Below the pieces are notes generated by a model. That model was not told the origin of the DNA. It saw only the letters and a list, made by a program, of their open reading frames with translations, and ran no database searches. Below, piece by piece: positions 1 to 8,400 of a stretch of DNA of 64,000 nucleotides. Position 1 is the stretch's first letter; each line of letters opens with the position of its first letter. Source of the DNA: Sutterella faecalis (GTDB lineage: Bacteria > Pseudomonadota > Gammaproteobacteria > Burkholderiales > Burkholderiaceae_F); the NCBI RefSeq assembly GCF_006337085.1, contig NZ_CP040882.1, positions 2,666,001 to 2,730,000 on the forward strand, read 5' to 3'. The position numbers were made by a program, and so were the translations under genes.

Positions 1-1
1 C

Positions 2-1597
2 GCCATGCTCTCCCTTGGAGCGTATTCCACCGCCGCGAACGCTGCAGATCTCGCCAACTGCACGGTCTGCCACTCGAACATCACCAAAGCCCACGCCGGC
101 GCCGCCCACAAGGACGTCGCCTGCACGTCGTGCCATACGGGGCTTGACGAACATCTGAAGAAGCCCTCGGCCCGCCCGACCGTCAACATGGATCCGGCCA
201 ACTGCGGCGCCTGCCATCAGCCCCAGTACACGTCGCTCTACAAGGACGAAGGCCGTCCCGCCCGTCAGTCGAAGAAGGCTGCCGGCGGCCCCGCGCCTGA
301 CCCGTTCTTCGACCGTGCGCTCGGCGCTCACGGCTTCACGAAGGAGCATGACCTTCCGCGCGCCCACACCTGGATGGCGATCGACCAGTTCATCGTTGAC
401 CGCGCCTTCGGCGGCCGCTTTGAGCCGAAGGACGGCTGGCTCTACACGACGCTTGAGGGCGGGAAGTCCTACAAGGTCTGGGATGTCCTGAAGGACAACT
501 ATCCGGACAACAACACCCAGAAGGCGCATAAGCCCGGCACCGCTGCCGCCGGCAACGGCGTTTGCTGGAGCTGCAAGTCGGCCGACCTGATGCTCGACTG
601 GGCCTACATGGGCGACAAGGTTGAAGGCGCCACCTTCAATCGCGGCTCGAACCCCGTCGACGTGGTCCGCAAGGTCAACCACGCGCTCAACTGCAACTTC
701 TGCCACGATCCGCATACGGCGCAGCCGCGCATCATCCGCGACGCGCTCATTGACGCCGTCACGCGCGACAACAAGGACGTTCCGAACGTCTGGAAGTCCG
801 TTGCGGCTCATCCGACCAAGGTCGACGTGAAGGACTTCGGCATGCGCGGCTTCACCCGCAAGGTGGGCTACCTCGAACGTCCGGATGCGAACCTCATGTG
901 CGCTCAGTGCCACGTTGAATACGTCTGCAACCCGGGCTTCAACGGCAAGACGGGCGAAAAGGTGGGCTTCGACAACCGCTGGACCAACCTCTTCCCGTTC
1001 GTCAATGCCGACCAGATCGAGGAGTACTACGACAAGGTTCCGTTCCGCGACTTCAAGCACAACGTGACGGGCGCTTCCCTCATCAAGATGCAGCACCCGG
1101 ATGCGGAAACCTTCTTCGGTTCCGTGCATGACAAGGTGGGCGCTACCTGCCAGACCTGCCATATGCCGAAGGTGAAGGACGAGAAGACGGGCAAGATGTA
1201 CACCCTCCACTGGGCTACCTCGCCGCGTCACTACATGAAGGAAACGTGCCTTACCTGCCATAAGGACAAGACCGAGAAGCAGATGAATCTCGCGATCGAC
1301 GCGATGAAGGGTCACTTCGAAGGCAAGGTCCGCGAGGCCGAATCCCGCATGAACGACATGTTCGACGCCTTTGATCTCGCGATCGCCGCCGGCGTTGACC
1401 AGAAGACCCTCGACGAAGCCAGAAAGCTCCACGCTTCCGCTCACGTCAACTGGGAATACTGGACGGCTGCGAACGGCGCCTACTTCCACAATCCTGAACT
1501 CGCCACGCGCAGTCTCGCGAAGAGCGCCAAGGCCGCGAGCGACGCCGCCGCTCTCCTGAGAAAGGCTGTTGCCGCCAAGGCTCAGGCCAAGAAGTAA
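2..1597 (+). CDS. Octahaem ammonia-forming cytochrome c nitrite reductase (5' end cut)
   Basis: Periplasmic multihaem c-type cytochrome that should reduce nitrite to ammonia. Numbering from the Met at base 5, haem sites are CTVCH 19-23, CTSCH 40-44, CGACH 67-71, CWSCK 187-191, CNFCH 230-234, CAQCH 299-303, CQTCH 382-386 and CLTCH 415-419. That is eight haems, one with the lysine ligand typical of the NrfA catalytic haem. His364 lies in a KMQHP motif as in NrfA. Tyr306 follows CHVE and is two residues before Cys308, the Tyr-X-Cys arrangement that is cross-linked in Thioalkalivibrio octahaem nitrite reductase. The first in-window Met sits inside the signal-peptide hydrophobic core (cleavage probably after AANA, before ADLANC), so the true start lies upstream of the window. 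Sulfite reductase MccA was considered, but its CX15CH haem site is not seen. ccmI follows downstream. Confidence 0.9.
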   Translation, partial: AMLSLGAYSTAANAADLANCTVCHSNITKAHAGAAHKDVACTSCHTGLDEHLKKPSARPTVNMDPANCGACHQPQYTSLYKDEGRPARQSKKAAGGPAPDPFFDRALGAHGFTKEHDLPRAHTWMAIDQFIVDRAFGGRFEPKDGWLYTTLEGGKSYKVWDVLKDNYPDNNTQKAHKPGTAAAGNGVCWSCKSADLMLDWAYMGDKVEGATFNRGSNPVDVVRKVNHALNCNFCHDPHTAQPRIIRDALIDAVTRDNKDVPNVWKSVAAHPTKVDVKDFGMRGFTRKVGYLERPDANLMCAQCHVEYVCNPGFNGKTGEKVGFDNRWTNLFPFVNADQIEEYYDKVPFRDFKHNVTGASLIKMQHPDAETFFGSVHDKVGATCQTCHMPKVKDEKTGKMYTLHWATSPRHYMKETCLTCHKDKTEKQMNLAIDAMKGHFEGKVREAESRMNDMFDAFDLAIAAGVDQKTLDEARKLHASAHVNWEYWTAANGAYFHNPELATRSLAKSAKAASDAAALLRKAVAAKAQAKK

Positions 1598-1640
1598 TCG
1601 CCTGAAATAAGCTTCTGGAAATTTCTGAAGCAAAAAATTG

Positions 1641-1672
1641 AAAGGGACGACATCTCCGGGTGCCGTCCCTTT
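1641..1672 (+). terminator. Hairpin terminator after the nitrite reductase
   Basis: Perfect 9-bp stem AAAGGGACG / CGTCCCTTT around a 14-nt loop, in the gap before ccmI. The stem ends in TTT but no longer T-run follows, so partial read-through into ccmI is possible. Confidence 0.6.
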
Positions 1673-1723
1673 CGCTACAGTTAAGGGTTATCCTTAATCC
1701 CTTCATTTTTTCTGCACGCCACC

Positions 1724-2620
1724 ATGTCTAATCCCTGGATCCTCTACGCCGTCTGCGCGGTGATGCTCATCATCGCCCTTGCGGCGCTCCTTCCGACCAT
1801 CTTCCGCGCTAAAGAGGCGGAAACGGAAGACGTCCGCAATGCGCGTGCGGAATCCTTTGTGAGCGAGGCGCTCCGAGCCGAGAAGGCGCAGCTCGACAGC
1901 GACTATGCGGACGGGAGGCTCGATCAGGCGCACTACGACGCGATGCTCGCCGACCTCCGGCGCCGCATTCTGGAAGAGCAGAAGCCTGCTTTGAACGACG
2001 AGGAAAAGAAGCTCGAGCGCGCGCCGCTCAAGGCAACGCGCGGAGAGCTCGCCGCCATCGTGATTGCGCTCGTCACCTTTGTTTCCGTCGGAAGCTACTG
2101 GTTCCTGGGGTCTCCTGAAATGCTCGAGCTCGCGCAGGCGCAGAAGGTGCTTCAGGGCACGGCTTCGGCAGAGTCGATCGAGACCTATCTTGAAAAAGCT
2201 CCGAAGGACGGGCGCGCCTGGGTGCTTCTTGCGCATCGGAAAATCGACGAAGGCGACTTCAGAACCGCGTCGCGGGCCTATAAGGCAGCGCGCGATTCGT
2301 CCGAGAAGATCGCGCGCGACCCTGACGTGATGCTTGAATACGGCGCTGCCGTTCTGACGGCTAAGGAAACGGAGCTTTATGCAGATGCCTATAAGGCATT
2401 GAATGAAGCGCTGGTGATGAAGGCCGGCGACCCGAGGGCCGAACAGCTTGCGCTCATGGGGGCGGTAGCGATCGAAGACTGGTCGGGCGCGGCATCGCTC
2501 GTGAGAAATATGATTCAGAAGATGCCGCCCGACAGCCCCGACTACATGCAGGCCGAGCAGACGCTGAGGATGCTTGAGTCGCGTGCTCAGAGGAAGGCGG
2601 AGACGAAGGCAAAGCCCTGA
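1724..2620 (+). CDS. ccmI: Cytochrome c biogenesis protein CcmI (CycH-like)
   Basis: 298 aa. The N-terminus carries a membrane segment (about residues 5-25), then a charged coiled region with the CcmI-type pattern 'LDSDYADGRLDQAHYDAML' near residues 57-75, a second membrane segment near 105-128, and a TPR-like helical C-terminal domain. CcmI binds apocytochrome c and presents it to the CcmFH haem ligase. It follows a cytochrome with eight haem sites, which fits that role. No other ccm genes are in the window, so the rest of the system must be elsewhere. The C-terminal tail is short and lysine-rich. Confidence 0.85.
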   Translation: MSNPWILYAVCAVMLIIALAALLPTIFRAKEAETEDVRNARAESFVSEALRAEKAQLDSDYADGRLDQAHYDAMLADLRRRILEEQKPALNDEEKKLERAPLKATRGELAAIVIALVTFVSVGSYWFLGSPEMLELAQAQKVLQGTASAESIETYLEKAPKDGRAWVLLAHRKIDEGDFRTASRAYKAARDSSEKIARDPDVMLEYGAAVLTAKETELYADAYKALNEALVMKAGDPRAEQLALMGAVAIEDWSGAASLVRNMIQKMPPDSPDYMQAEQTLRMLESRAQRKAETKAKP

Positions 2621-2662
2621 CGGGAATTTCTCCTGCGGATCATTTTCCGGAGGAATTTGTCT

Positions 2663-2708
2663 CAAAAAAAAATTGAGGCCGCTGCGGATGGAGATTTCCG
2701 CAGCGGCC
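2663..2708 (-). terminator. Intrinsic terminator of the catalase gene
   Basis: Perfect 12-bp GC-rich stem (2677-2688 with 2697-2708) followed, on the minus strand, by a run of about nine T. Convergent with ccmI. Confidence 0.9.
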
Positions 2709-2743
2709 GATTTGCATCTCTGAAGAATGCGTTTCTTTTCCGT

Positions 2744-4264
2744 TTATCTTGCGAAGCGCTGAAGCTCTTCTTCAGCACGCTTTTCTACGGCGGAAAGTTC
2801 AAGCTTCAGAGCCTTCGCAATCCCTTCGCCGTAAGCCTTGTCGGCAAGCCAGCAATGGGCCGCATGAAGCGTGCGGATGGCGTCGGGGACGCCGGCCATT
2901 GCGCGGGCCGTGTTGGCAAAGAGCCGTTCCTTCTCTGCGGCAGGGAGAAGCCTGAAGAGATTCCCCGCCTGCGTGTAGAAGTCATTGTCGTACTCGCGGA
3001 AATCGTAGTGCTGCGCAGCGCCCGAAAGTGCCAAATCGGGTTCCCGGGCAGACGGCGTTTCCGCAAAGGCGCCGAAGGTGTTGGGTTCGTAGGTGATGTC
3101 GCTCGCCTGATTTTCAATGCGCATCGCGCCGTCGCGGTGGAACATCGCGAGGAAGGGGCAGCCGCGGGCTTTGTTCACCGGAATCTGCCAATGGTTGACG
3201 CCGAGGCGGTAGCGCTGGGCGTCGCCGTATGCAAAGAGTCGGCCCTGCAGCATGCGGTCGGGTGAGAAGCCGATCCCGGGAACAATGTTTGCCGGGTTGA
3301 AGGCTGCCTGCTCGACATCCTGGAAGTAGTTTTCAGGGTTGCGGTTGAGTTCGAGTTCGCCCACTTCAATGAGCGGATAGTCCGCATGCGGCCAGACCTT
3401 CGTCAGGTCGAAGGGATGGTAGGGAACCTTGTCGGCATCGGCTTCAGGCATCACCTGAACGTACATCTTCCATTTCGGGAAGTCGCCGCGCTCGATGGCT
3501 TCATAGAGGTCGCGCTGGTGCGATTCGCGGTCGCTGCCGATGATCGCGGCCGCCTCTTCGTCCGTCAGGTTTTCAATGCCCTGCTGGCACTTGAGATGGA
3601 ACTTCACCCAGAAGCGTTCGTTTTCGGCGTTGATGAAGGAGAAGGTATGGGACCCGAAGCCGTGCATATGGCGGTAGCTCTTCGGTATGCCGCGGTCGCT
3701 CATGACGATTGTGATCTGATGGAGCGCTTCAGGAATCTGCGTCCAGAAATCCCATTGATAGGTGTTGGAGTGAAGGTTCGTCCGGGGATCGCGCTTCACG
3801 ACATGGTTGAGGTCGGGGAACTTGAGCGGATCACGCAGAAAGAAGACCGGCGTGTTGTTTCCGACCAGGTCCCAGTTGCCTTCCTCGGTATAAAACTTGA
3901 CGGCGAAGCCTCGGATATCGCGCTCGGCATCTGCTGCGCCGCGCTCGCCCGCAACGGTTGAGAAGCGGATGAAGAGCGGCGTTTCCTTGCCGACTTTCTC
4001 AAAGATTTTCGCCTTGGTGTAGCGGGTGATGTCGTTCGTTACGCGGAAGGTGCCGAACGCTCCGGAGCCTTTCGCATGCATGCGGCGCTCGGGGATCACT
4101 TCACGGTCAAAGTGCGCGAGCTTCTCTAGGAACCAGACATCCTGGAGAAGCATGGGGCCGCGGGGGCCGGCCGTCATGACGTTGTTGTTGTCGGCGACGG
4201 GGGCGCCGAAGGCCGTAAAGAGGCGGCTGGCAAAATGGCGGGCCGTTTGGATGGGGTTCTTCAT
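2744..4264 (-). CDS. katA: Haem catalase (clade with about 500 residues)
   Basis: 506 aa monofunctional haem catalase, converting hydrogen peroxide to water and oxygen. Diagnostic parts: VTAGPRGP-type N-terminal segment, the distal-His segment RRMHAKGSGAFG (His63), the FIRFSTV stretch, FFLRDP with the following Asn-rich loop, and the proximal-haem-Tyr segment RLFAYGD (Tyr346). The start at 4264 is chosen because GGAG lies about 10 nt upstream and homologues begin near here; the open frame continues 13 codons further upstream without good support. The gene is monocistronic, with its own terminator and an AT-rich leader containing an inverted repeat and an OxyR-like half-site pair. It would protect an oxygen-sensitive respiratory metabolism. 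Confidence 0.95.
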   Translation of the reverse strand: MKNPIQTARHFASRLFTAFGAPVADNNNVMTAGPRGPMLLQDVWFLEKLAHFDREVIPERRMHAKGSGAFGTFRVTNDITRYTKAKIFEKVGKETPLFIRFSTVAGERGAADAERDIRGFAVKFYTEEGNWDLVGNNTPVFFLRDPLKFPDLNHVVKRDPRTNLHSNTYQWDFWTQIPEALHQITIVMSDRGIPKSYRHMHGFGSHTFSFINAENERFWVKFHLKCQQGIENLTDEEAAAIIGSDRESHQRDLYEAIERGDFPKWKMYVQVMPEADADKVPYHPFDLTKVWPHADYPLIEVGELELNRNPENYFQDVEQAAFNPANIVPGIGFSPDRMLQGRLFAYGDAQRYRLGVNHWQIPVNKARGCPFLAMFHRDGAMRIENQASDITYEPNTFGAFAETPSAREPDLALSGAAQHYDFREYDNDFYTQAGNLFRLLPAAEKERLFANTARAMAGVPDAIRTLHAAHCWLADKAYGEGIAKALKLELSAVEKRAEEELQRFAR

Positions 4265-4288
4265 AGGAATTGTCTCCGGGAAATTAAG

Positions 4289-4309
4289 AATTGATAAAAA
4301 CAATCAATT
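4289..4309. promoter_or_regulatory. Inverted repeat in the catalase leader
   Basis: AATTGAT-N7-ATCAATT, a perfect 7-bp inverted repeat about 25 nt upstream of the catalase start codon. It could be an operator or a leader-RNA hairpin; nothing in the sequence decides. Confidence 0.35.
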
Positions 4310-4384
4310 CGTACTTCATAATAAACGAAGACAATTGAAGGCGCGATCATTTATTTGAAATAACTTATAAGCAAATGTATATCG

Positions 4385-4399
4385 ATAGTGAATAACTAT
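4385..4399. promoter_or_regulatory. Possible OxyR-type half-site pair upstream of katA
   Basis: ATAG-N7-CTAT about 120 bp upstream of the catalase start matches the central half of the OxyR consensus (ATAG-N7-CTAT repeated twice). The flanking outer half-sites do not match, so this is only suggestive. Confidence 0.25.
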
Positions 4400-4780
4400 G
4401 TGTATGGCAGTCGTGGTTGCGTGAGTGCATCGACAAAGCGATGCGAATCTTCTCTATTGATTGATTGGTATGGATTATCTTCAAAGATCTGCCCGAGGCA
4501 AGCCGGAGAGGACGGCGCTTCATCGAGAGGATCCGTTATGCGGGAGCGAGGTGCCTGACGCTCCATGCCGCTGCTGTCGACACAGCGTTTTATTCGAGGA
4601 AAGAGAGGAGAAGATGCCGCTCCGGTGAGCCATGCACCGAACGACGCGGGCGGGGTAGAGATTGCCGGCAGCAAAGACGCTCTGGCCGGAAGATCCGTTG
4701 CAGGTAAGGCATTGGCGGAAGACAGGAATGTCGCTGGAGATGACCCGGCAGGGCGCGCGCCCGGCATTGGGAGCGTTCAA
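4400..4780. other. Intergenic region without a supported gene
   Basis: Only short overlapping open frames of biased composition, none with a ribosome site or recognisable domain. A 12-bp palindrome GGGCGCGCGCCC lies at 4751-4762. I see nothing else. Confidence 0.6.
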
Positions 4781-4818
4781 ATCAACCCCAGGCCTCGGAT
4801 CGGAAAGGCCGGGTTGAT
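4781..4818 (-). terminator. Hairpin downstream of the tandem-HTH gene
   Basis: ATCAACCC (4781-4788) pairs with GGGTTGAT (4811-4818), with inner GGCCT/AGGCC pairing. It lies directly after the stop at 4828 on the minus strand; only a weak T tract follows. Confidence 0.5.
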
Positions 4819-4827
4819 CCGGTTTAT

Positions 4828-5292
4828 TCAGCTCTCTGATTCACTCCTTTCGACCAGAATCTGCGTCTTCCTGCCGCCCGTCTCGGTATGAGCGAGCACC
4901 CATTTGCGCACGGTGGAGACGGAGATGCCCGTGAGGCGGTTGATTTCCGACCAGGAGTAGCCCTGAAGCCTGAGTCTCACGGCGCGTTCTCGAACCGCCT
5001 TGGGGTAGCGGTACTGATTGTCGGCGAGATCCGCCTTGAAGGCGCCCTTGATGAAGGCGCGGTGCCAGTCCCTCAGGGTATTGGGGGACATGTCGAGGAT
5101 GCGGGAGGCCTTGGTGTAGCCGATCCCGTGTCGGAAGAGTTCAAGTGCCTGAGCACGCTTTTCGTCCGTCGCGTACGTCTTGGGACGAACCCGTTCGTAG
5201 GAGATCTCGGGCGTTTCGGACGGCAGGGTCTTTGTGACCGCCGTCATTTTCGGCATGCGTTTGCGCGGCGAGCGCTTCACTTGCGCAGGCAT
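4828..5292 (-). CDS. Small protein with two helix-turn-helix motifs
   Basis: 154 aa. After a basic N-terminus there are two similar HTH units: residues about 43-80 (EKRAQALELF...GYTKASRILDMSPNTLRDW) and about 95-133 (AVRLRLQGYSWSEINRLTGISVSTVRKW). Such paired helices resemble the DNA-binding half of IS3-type OrfA or phage terminase small subunits, but no transposase catalytic ORF and no terminal repeats are next to it. GGAGAAG about 8 nt upstream supports the start. Function unknown; probably DNA binding. Confidence 0.7.
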   Translation of the reverse strand: MPAQVKRSPRKRMPKMTAVTKTLPSETPEISYERVRPKTYATDEKRAQALELFRHGIGYTKASRILDMSPNTLRDWHRAFIKGAFKADLADNQYRYPKAVRERAVRLRLQGYSWSEINRLTGISVSTVRKWVLAHTETGGRKTQILVERSESES

Positions 5293-5333
5293 TTGAATGC
5301 TTCTCCAGCGGGAGACAAGGAAAAAGGCGAAAA

Positions 5334-5473
5334 GAAGGGCCCGGAGCCCAAACGGGTTTCGGGCCCTTCAAACGCTTCTATGCTTTCTCTTCCCGGGATG
5401 CTCCGAAGAGCATCCGGAAAGAGAAGAAAGTCGGGACCCCGGGGCTTGGGGTCAGATGACCTCAGACCCCGGG
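5334..5473 (-). terminator. Three consecutive hairpins after the large autotransporter
   Basis: Hairpin one: GAAGGGCCCG (5334-5343) with CGGGCCCTTC (5360-5369), followed on the minus strand by T-rich sequence. Hairpin two: 5383-5430, about 20-bp near-perfect stem with loop CGAA. Hairpin three: about 5437-5473, CCGGGG stem with inner pairing. They lie between the autotransporter stop and the HTH gene. Confidence 0.7.
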
Positions 5474-5492
5474 AGTCTTCCGGTTTCGCGCC

Positions 5493-8400
5493 TTAGAAGG
5501 CGTAGCGGACGTTGGCGTTGAACGAGTTGTTCATGCGGTCGTCGCCGCCCGCCGTGAGGCGGTAGTTGAGACCGAACGTGAACGCGCCGTTCTGCGCTTC
5601 AACACCGAGGGTGCCCTGGACCGGGTTCGTGTCGACGACACGAACCGTATCGGTGATGCCGCCCGTGAAGGTGGCAACCGCATCCTTGTCGCCGAAGGTC
5701 GGGACAACGGAGATGTCAGCCATCGGAGCGAGCTTCCAGCCGTTCGTCTCGAAGGTCGAGGAGACCGCGACGCCGAGCGGGAGCTGATAGACGGTCATGT
5801 CGTCGTAGTCAGCACCGTACCTGGAGTCGTCCATCGAGAGACGGGTCATGCGGATGCCTGCATGCGGCGTAACCTTGGCGACGCCGGCGTCGAGAGCGTA
5901 TTCAGCGCCGAGGCCAACCGTGAAGAGGTCGGCATCGAGCTTCTCGGAGGTCTTCCCGAAGAAGGAGGACGAGGTCGAGAGATCGTTCTCAACGGTCATG
6001 TAGCCCAAGTCGAGCATCGTGTTGAAGCCGCCGAATTCCTTCGCGGCGTAGAGCGACACGCCGTAGAAGTCCTGGTCGTTTTCAACCTTCTGGCCCGCGC
6101 CGACGGAGTTGCCGTCGCCCGTGCCGATGTTGAAGGCAACACCGAGCGTGCCGCCGCAGGAAGCGGTGTAGTCAAAGCCGAGAACAGCGCCGTAGATGTC
6201 GGCTTCATAGCCGGCATTGGAGCCGTAGAGGCGCTTGGCTTCGTTCGTCGTGCCGAAGACGTCGACCCACGGGGTCACGCCGACTTCGCCGCGGACCGCA
6301 TTGACGTTCGCCTTGGAGAGGCGGCGGTTGATGGCGCCGACAACTTCATTCTGAGCGTCGAGGGAAGCGGAGAAGGCACCGCCGAGCGCGGCCATGTTGG
6401 TGGCAGCGTGTTCAGCGTTGACGAGGGAGTTCACGAAGGCATCTTCGTTGGCGTCCAGGTAAGCCCAAAGCGCCTTCTGATCAACGCCAGCCGCGAGAAG
6501 ATCAACAAGGTGGTTGGGATTAGAGGAGTTGTCCGTGAAGTAGTCGGTTTCAAGAACGGTCTTCAGAGTCGTGCCTTCAGAAAGAAGTCCGGAATCAACA
6601 AGGTTCTGAGCGAGGTCTTCAGCAAACGCTTCTTCCCAGGAACCCATCTTCTGATAGATGGTGTTGGCGATGAGATTGGACGAGCCATCGTAGCCGTAAA
6701 TGGCATCCGAAACATCGTTCCAGGTGTTGAAGCCGAAGGTGCTGAGGTCGTAGACGTTCGTCTCCTTGATATCAATCCTCACCTGACCGGCAGGAACATC
6801 ATTGGTCGAGCCGGTGTACCAATAATCATTAGTGAACTGGAAGCCGCCAGTCACGTTGCCGACATTGATGACGTCAACATCCTTGTTGGCAACCTTGATG
6901 GTCGAAACAACCTTCGAGCTGAGATTGTCGAGAATGACGGTGTCGACAGTGATGTCGCCAGACTGCGTAGCCACGATGCCCTGAGTCTTATCGTAGCCGG
7001 CAACAGACGCGACATTACCCAGATCGATGTATGCATAAGACGGAGCGGCGTCCTTTCCTGCAACAGTGGGGGTTGCAGCAATCTTTGTCTGCTGGCCGAC
7101 GTAGAGAAGACCGACCTTTCCAGCCGCAGTCGGATCAGCCAGATCCGCTTCGTAATCAGCCTGCAGTTCGGCGAGCTTCACCTTGGCCTGAGCCTCATAA
7201 TTGCCGAGCGCAAGATAACCGCCAGTGACTGCGAGGTTGCCCGAGTACATCTGTTCAGTTTCAGTCGTGCCCTTCTTGTAGCCGATGGAGAGCGGGGTAT
7301 ACGTCGCCCCTGCTGCATCCTTGAAGCTCAGGGTATTGTCGCCAAGGATCGTCAGGCCGGCAGTCTTAACTTCCACCTTCGCGGCGGCATCTCCTGCAGC
7401 AATGTTGCCGAGCGTGAAGTTGCCGGCGGCAACCGTGACGCCATCCTTACCTACGGTCACCGTTTCATTTAACGTGCCGAAGTCGTCAGCGATCTGACCG
7501 AGCGTGACCTTATTGAGCGTAAGGCCATAGCCGGAGTCTTTTGAGGCATCGGCAACGATGACGAGATCACCGTTGGCATCACCACGAAGAGTAATTCCGG
7601 CAGCCGTACCATCAGCGCCGCCAATGACAACACTCGTAAATTTCTTGGTGCTGTTCTTCGCCTGCTTTACTTCGATCGAGCCAACAACTGCTCCCTCCGA
7701 AATTACCGTATTGTCAATAGCGACAGTAGTGCCTTCCGTTTCGAGCTGATGGACGACATCACTCTTTTCAACATCGTTGCCAACAGACTTAACCTCCTTC
7801 AGAGCTCCCTTGGCATCATCAGCACCAACGAACTTGCCGCCCTTGAGGTGAAGCGTGCTAGCACCATTTAAGACTGTTTTGGCCTTGGCATACTGAGCAG
7901 TTGTGTAGTCCGCGGCTCCAGTAAGCGTAACATCGGCGTTATCAGAGATCGTGAGATTCTTCTGTGCAGCAAGCGTGGTTGCGTCATAAGCGCCGTCCAG
8001 AACATTGCTGTAGGCAGTTGTCAGAGAACCACCGGACACCGTGAATTTGCCAAGCGTCGTATCGGCCCCTTCCGTGGTCAGCGTTCCGAGTGTGACAGAG
8101 GCATTCTTAGCTGCAACAGTTGCGCTCTTGCCGATCGAAACCGTATCCAGCGTAACCTTTGCATCTGCCCCGGTGATCGTAACGGAAGTGTTGTTCTCAG
8201 CAACAGTCAGAGAATTGACCTTCGTTCCCTTGCCACCGATAGAGACGGCGCCCTGGGCATTAACTGAACCGAGGGTAGCCTTGTCAGCGGCAGAGAGCGT
8301 AAAGGTCGCGGATTTAGCTACGTCGACCTTATCCAAGGTCAGTGATTTAGCAGCCTCAACAGTGAATGCGTCAGCTGCATAACCTGTACCAACAGTCACG

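Noticed and set aside
2..1597. Sulfite reductase MccA as identity of the first gene
   Set aside because: MccA needs a CX15CH haem site; here all sites are CXXCH or CXXCK, and the NrfA-type lysine and Tyr/His motifs are present.
4396..4767. Several overlapping short frames upstream of catalase
   Set aside because: No ribosome sites, low-quality composition, no domain.
5862..7472. 536-codon open frame antisense to the large autotransporter
   Set aside because: Complement of repeat-rich passenger sequence; no independent support.
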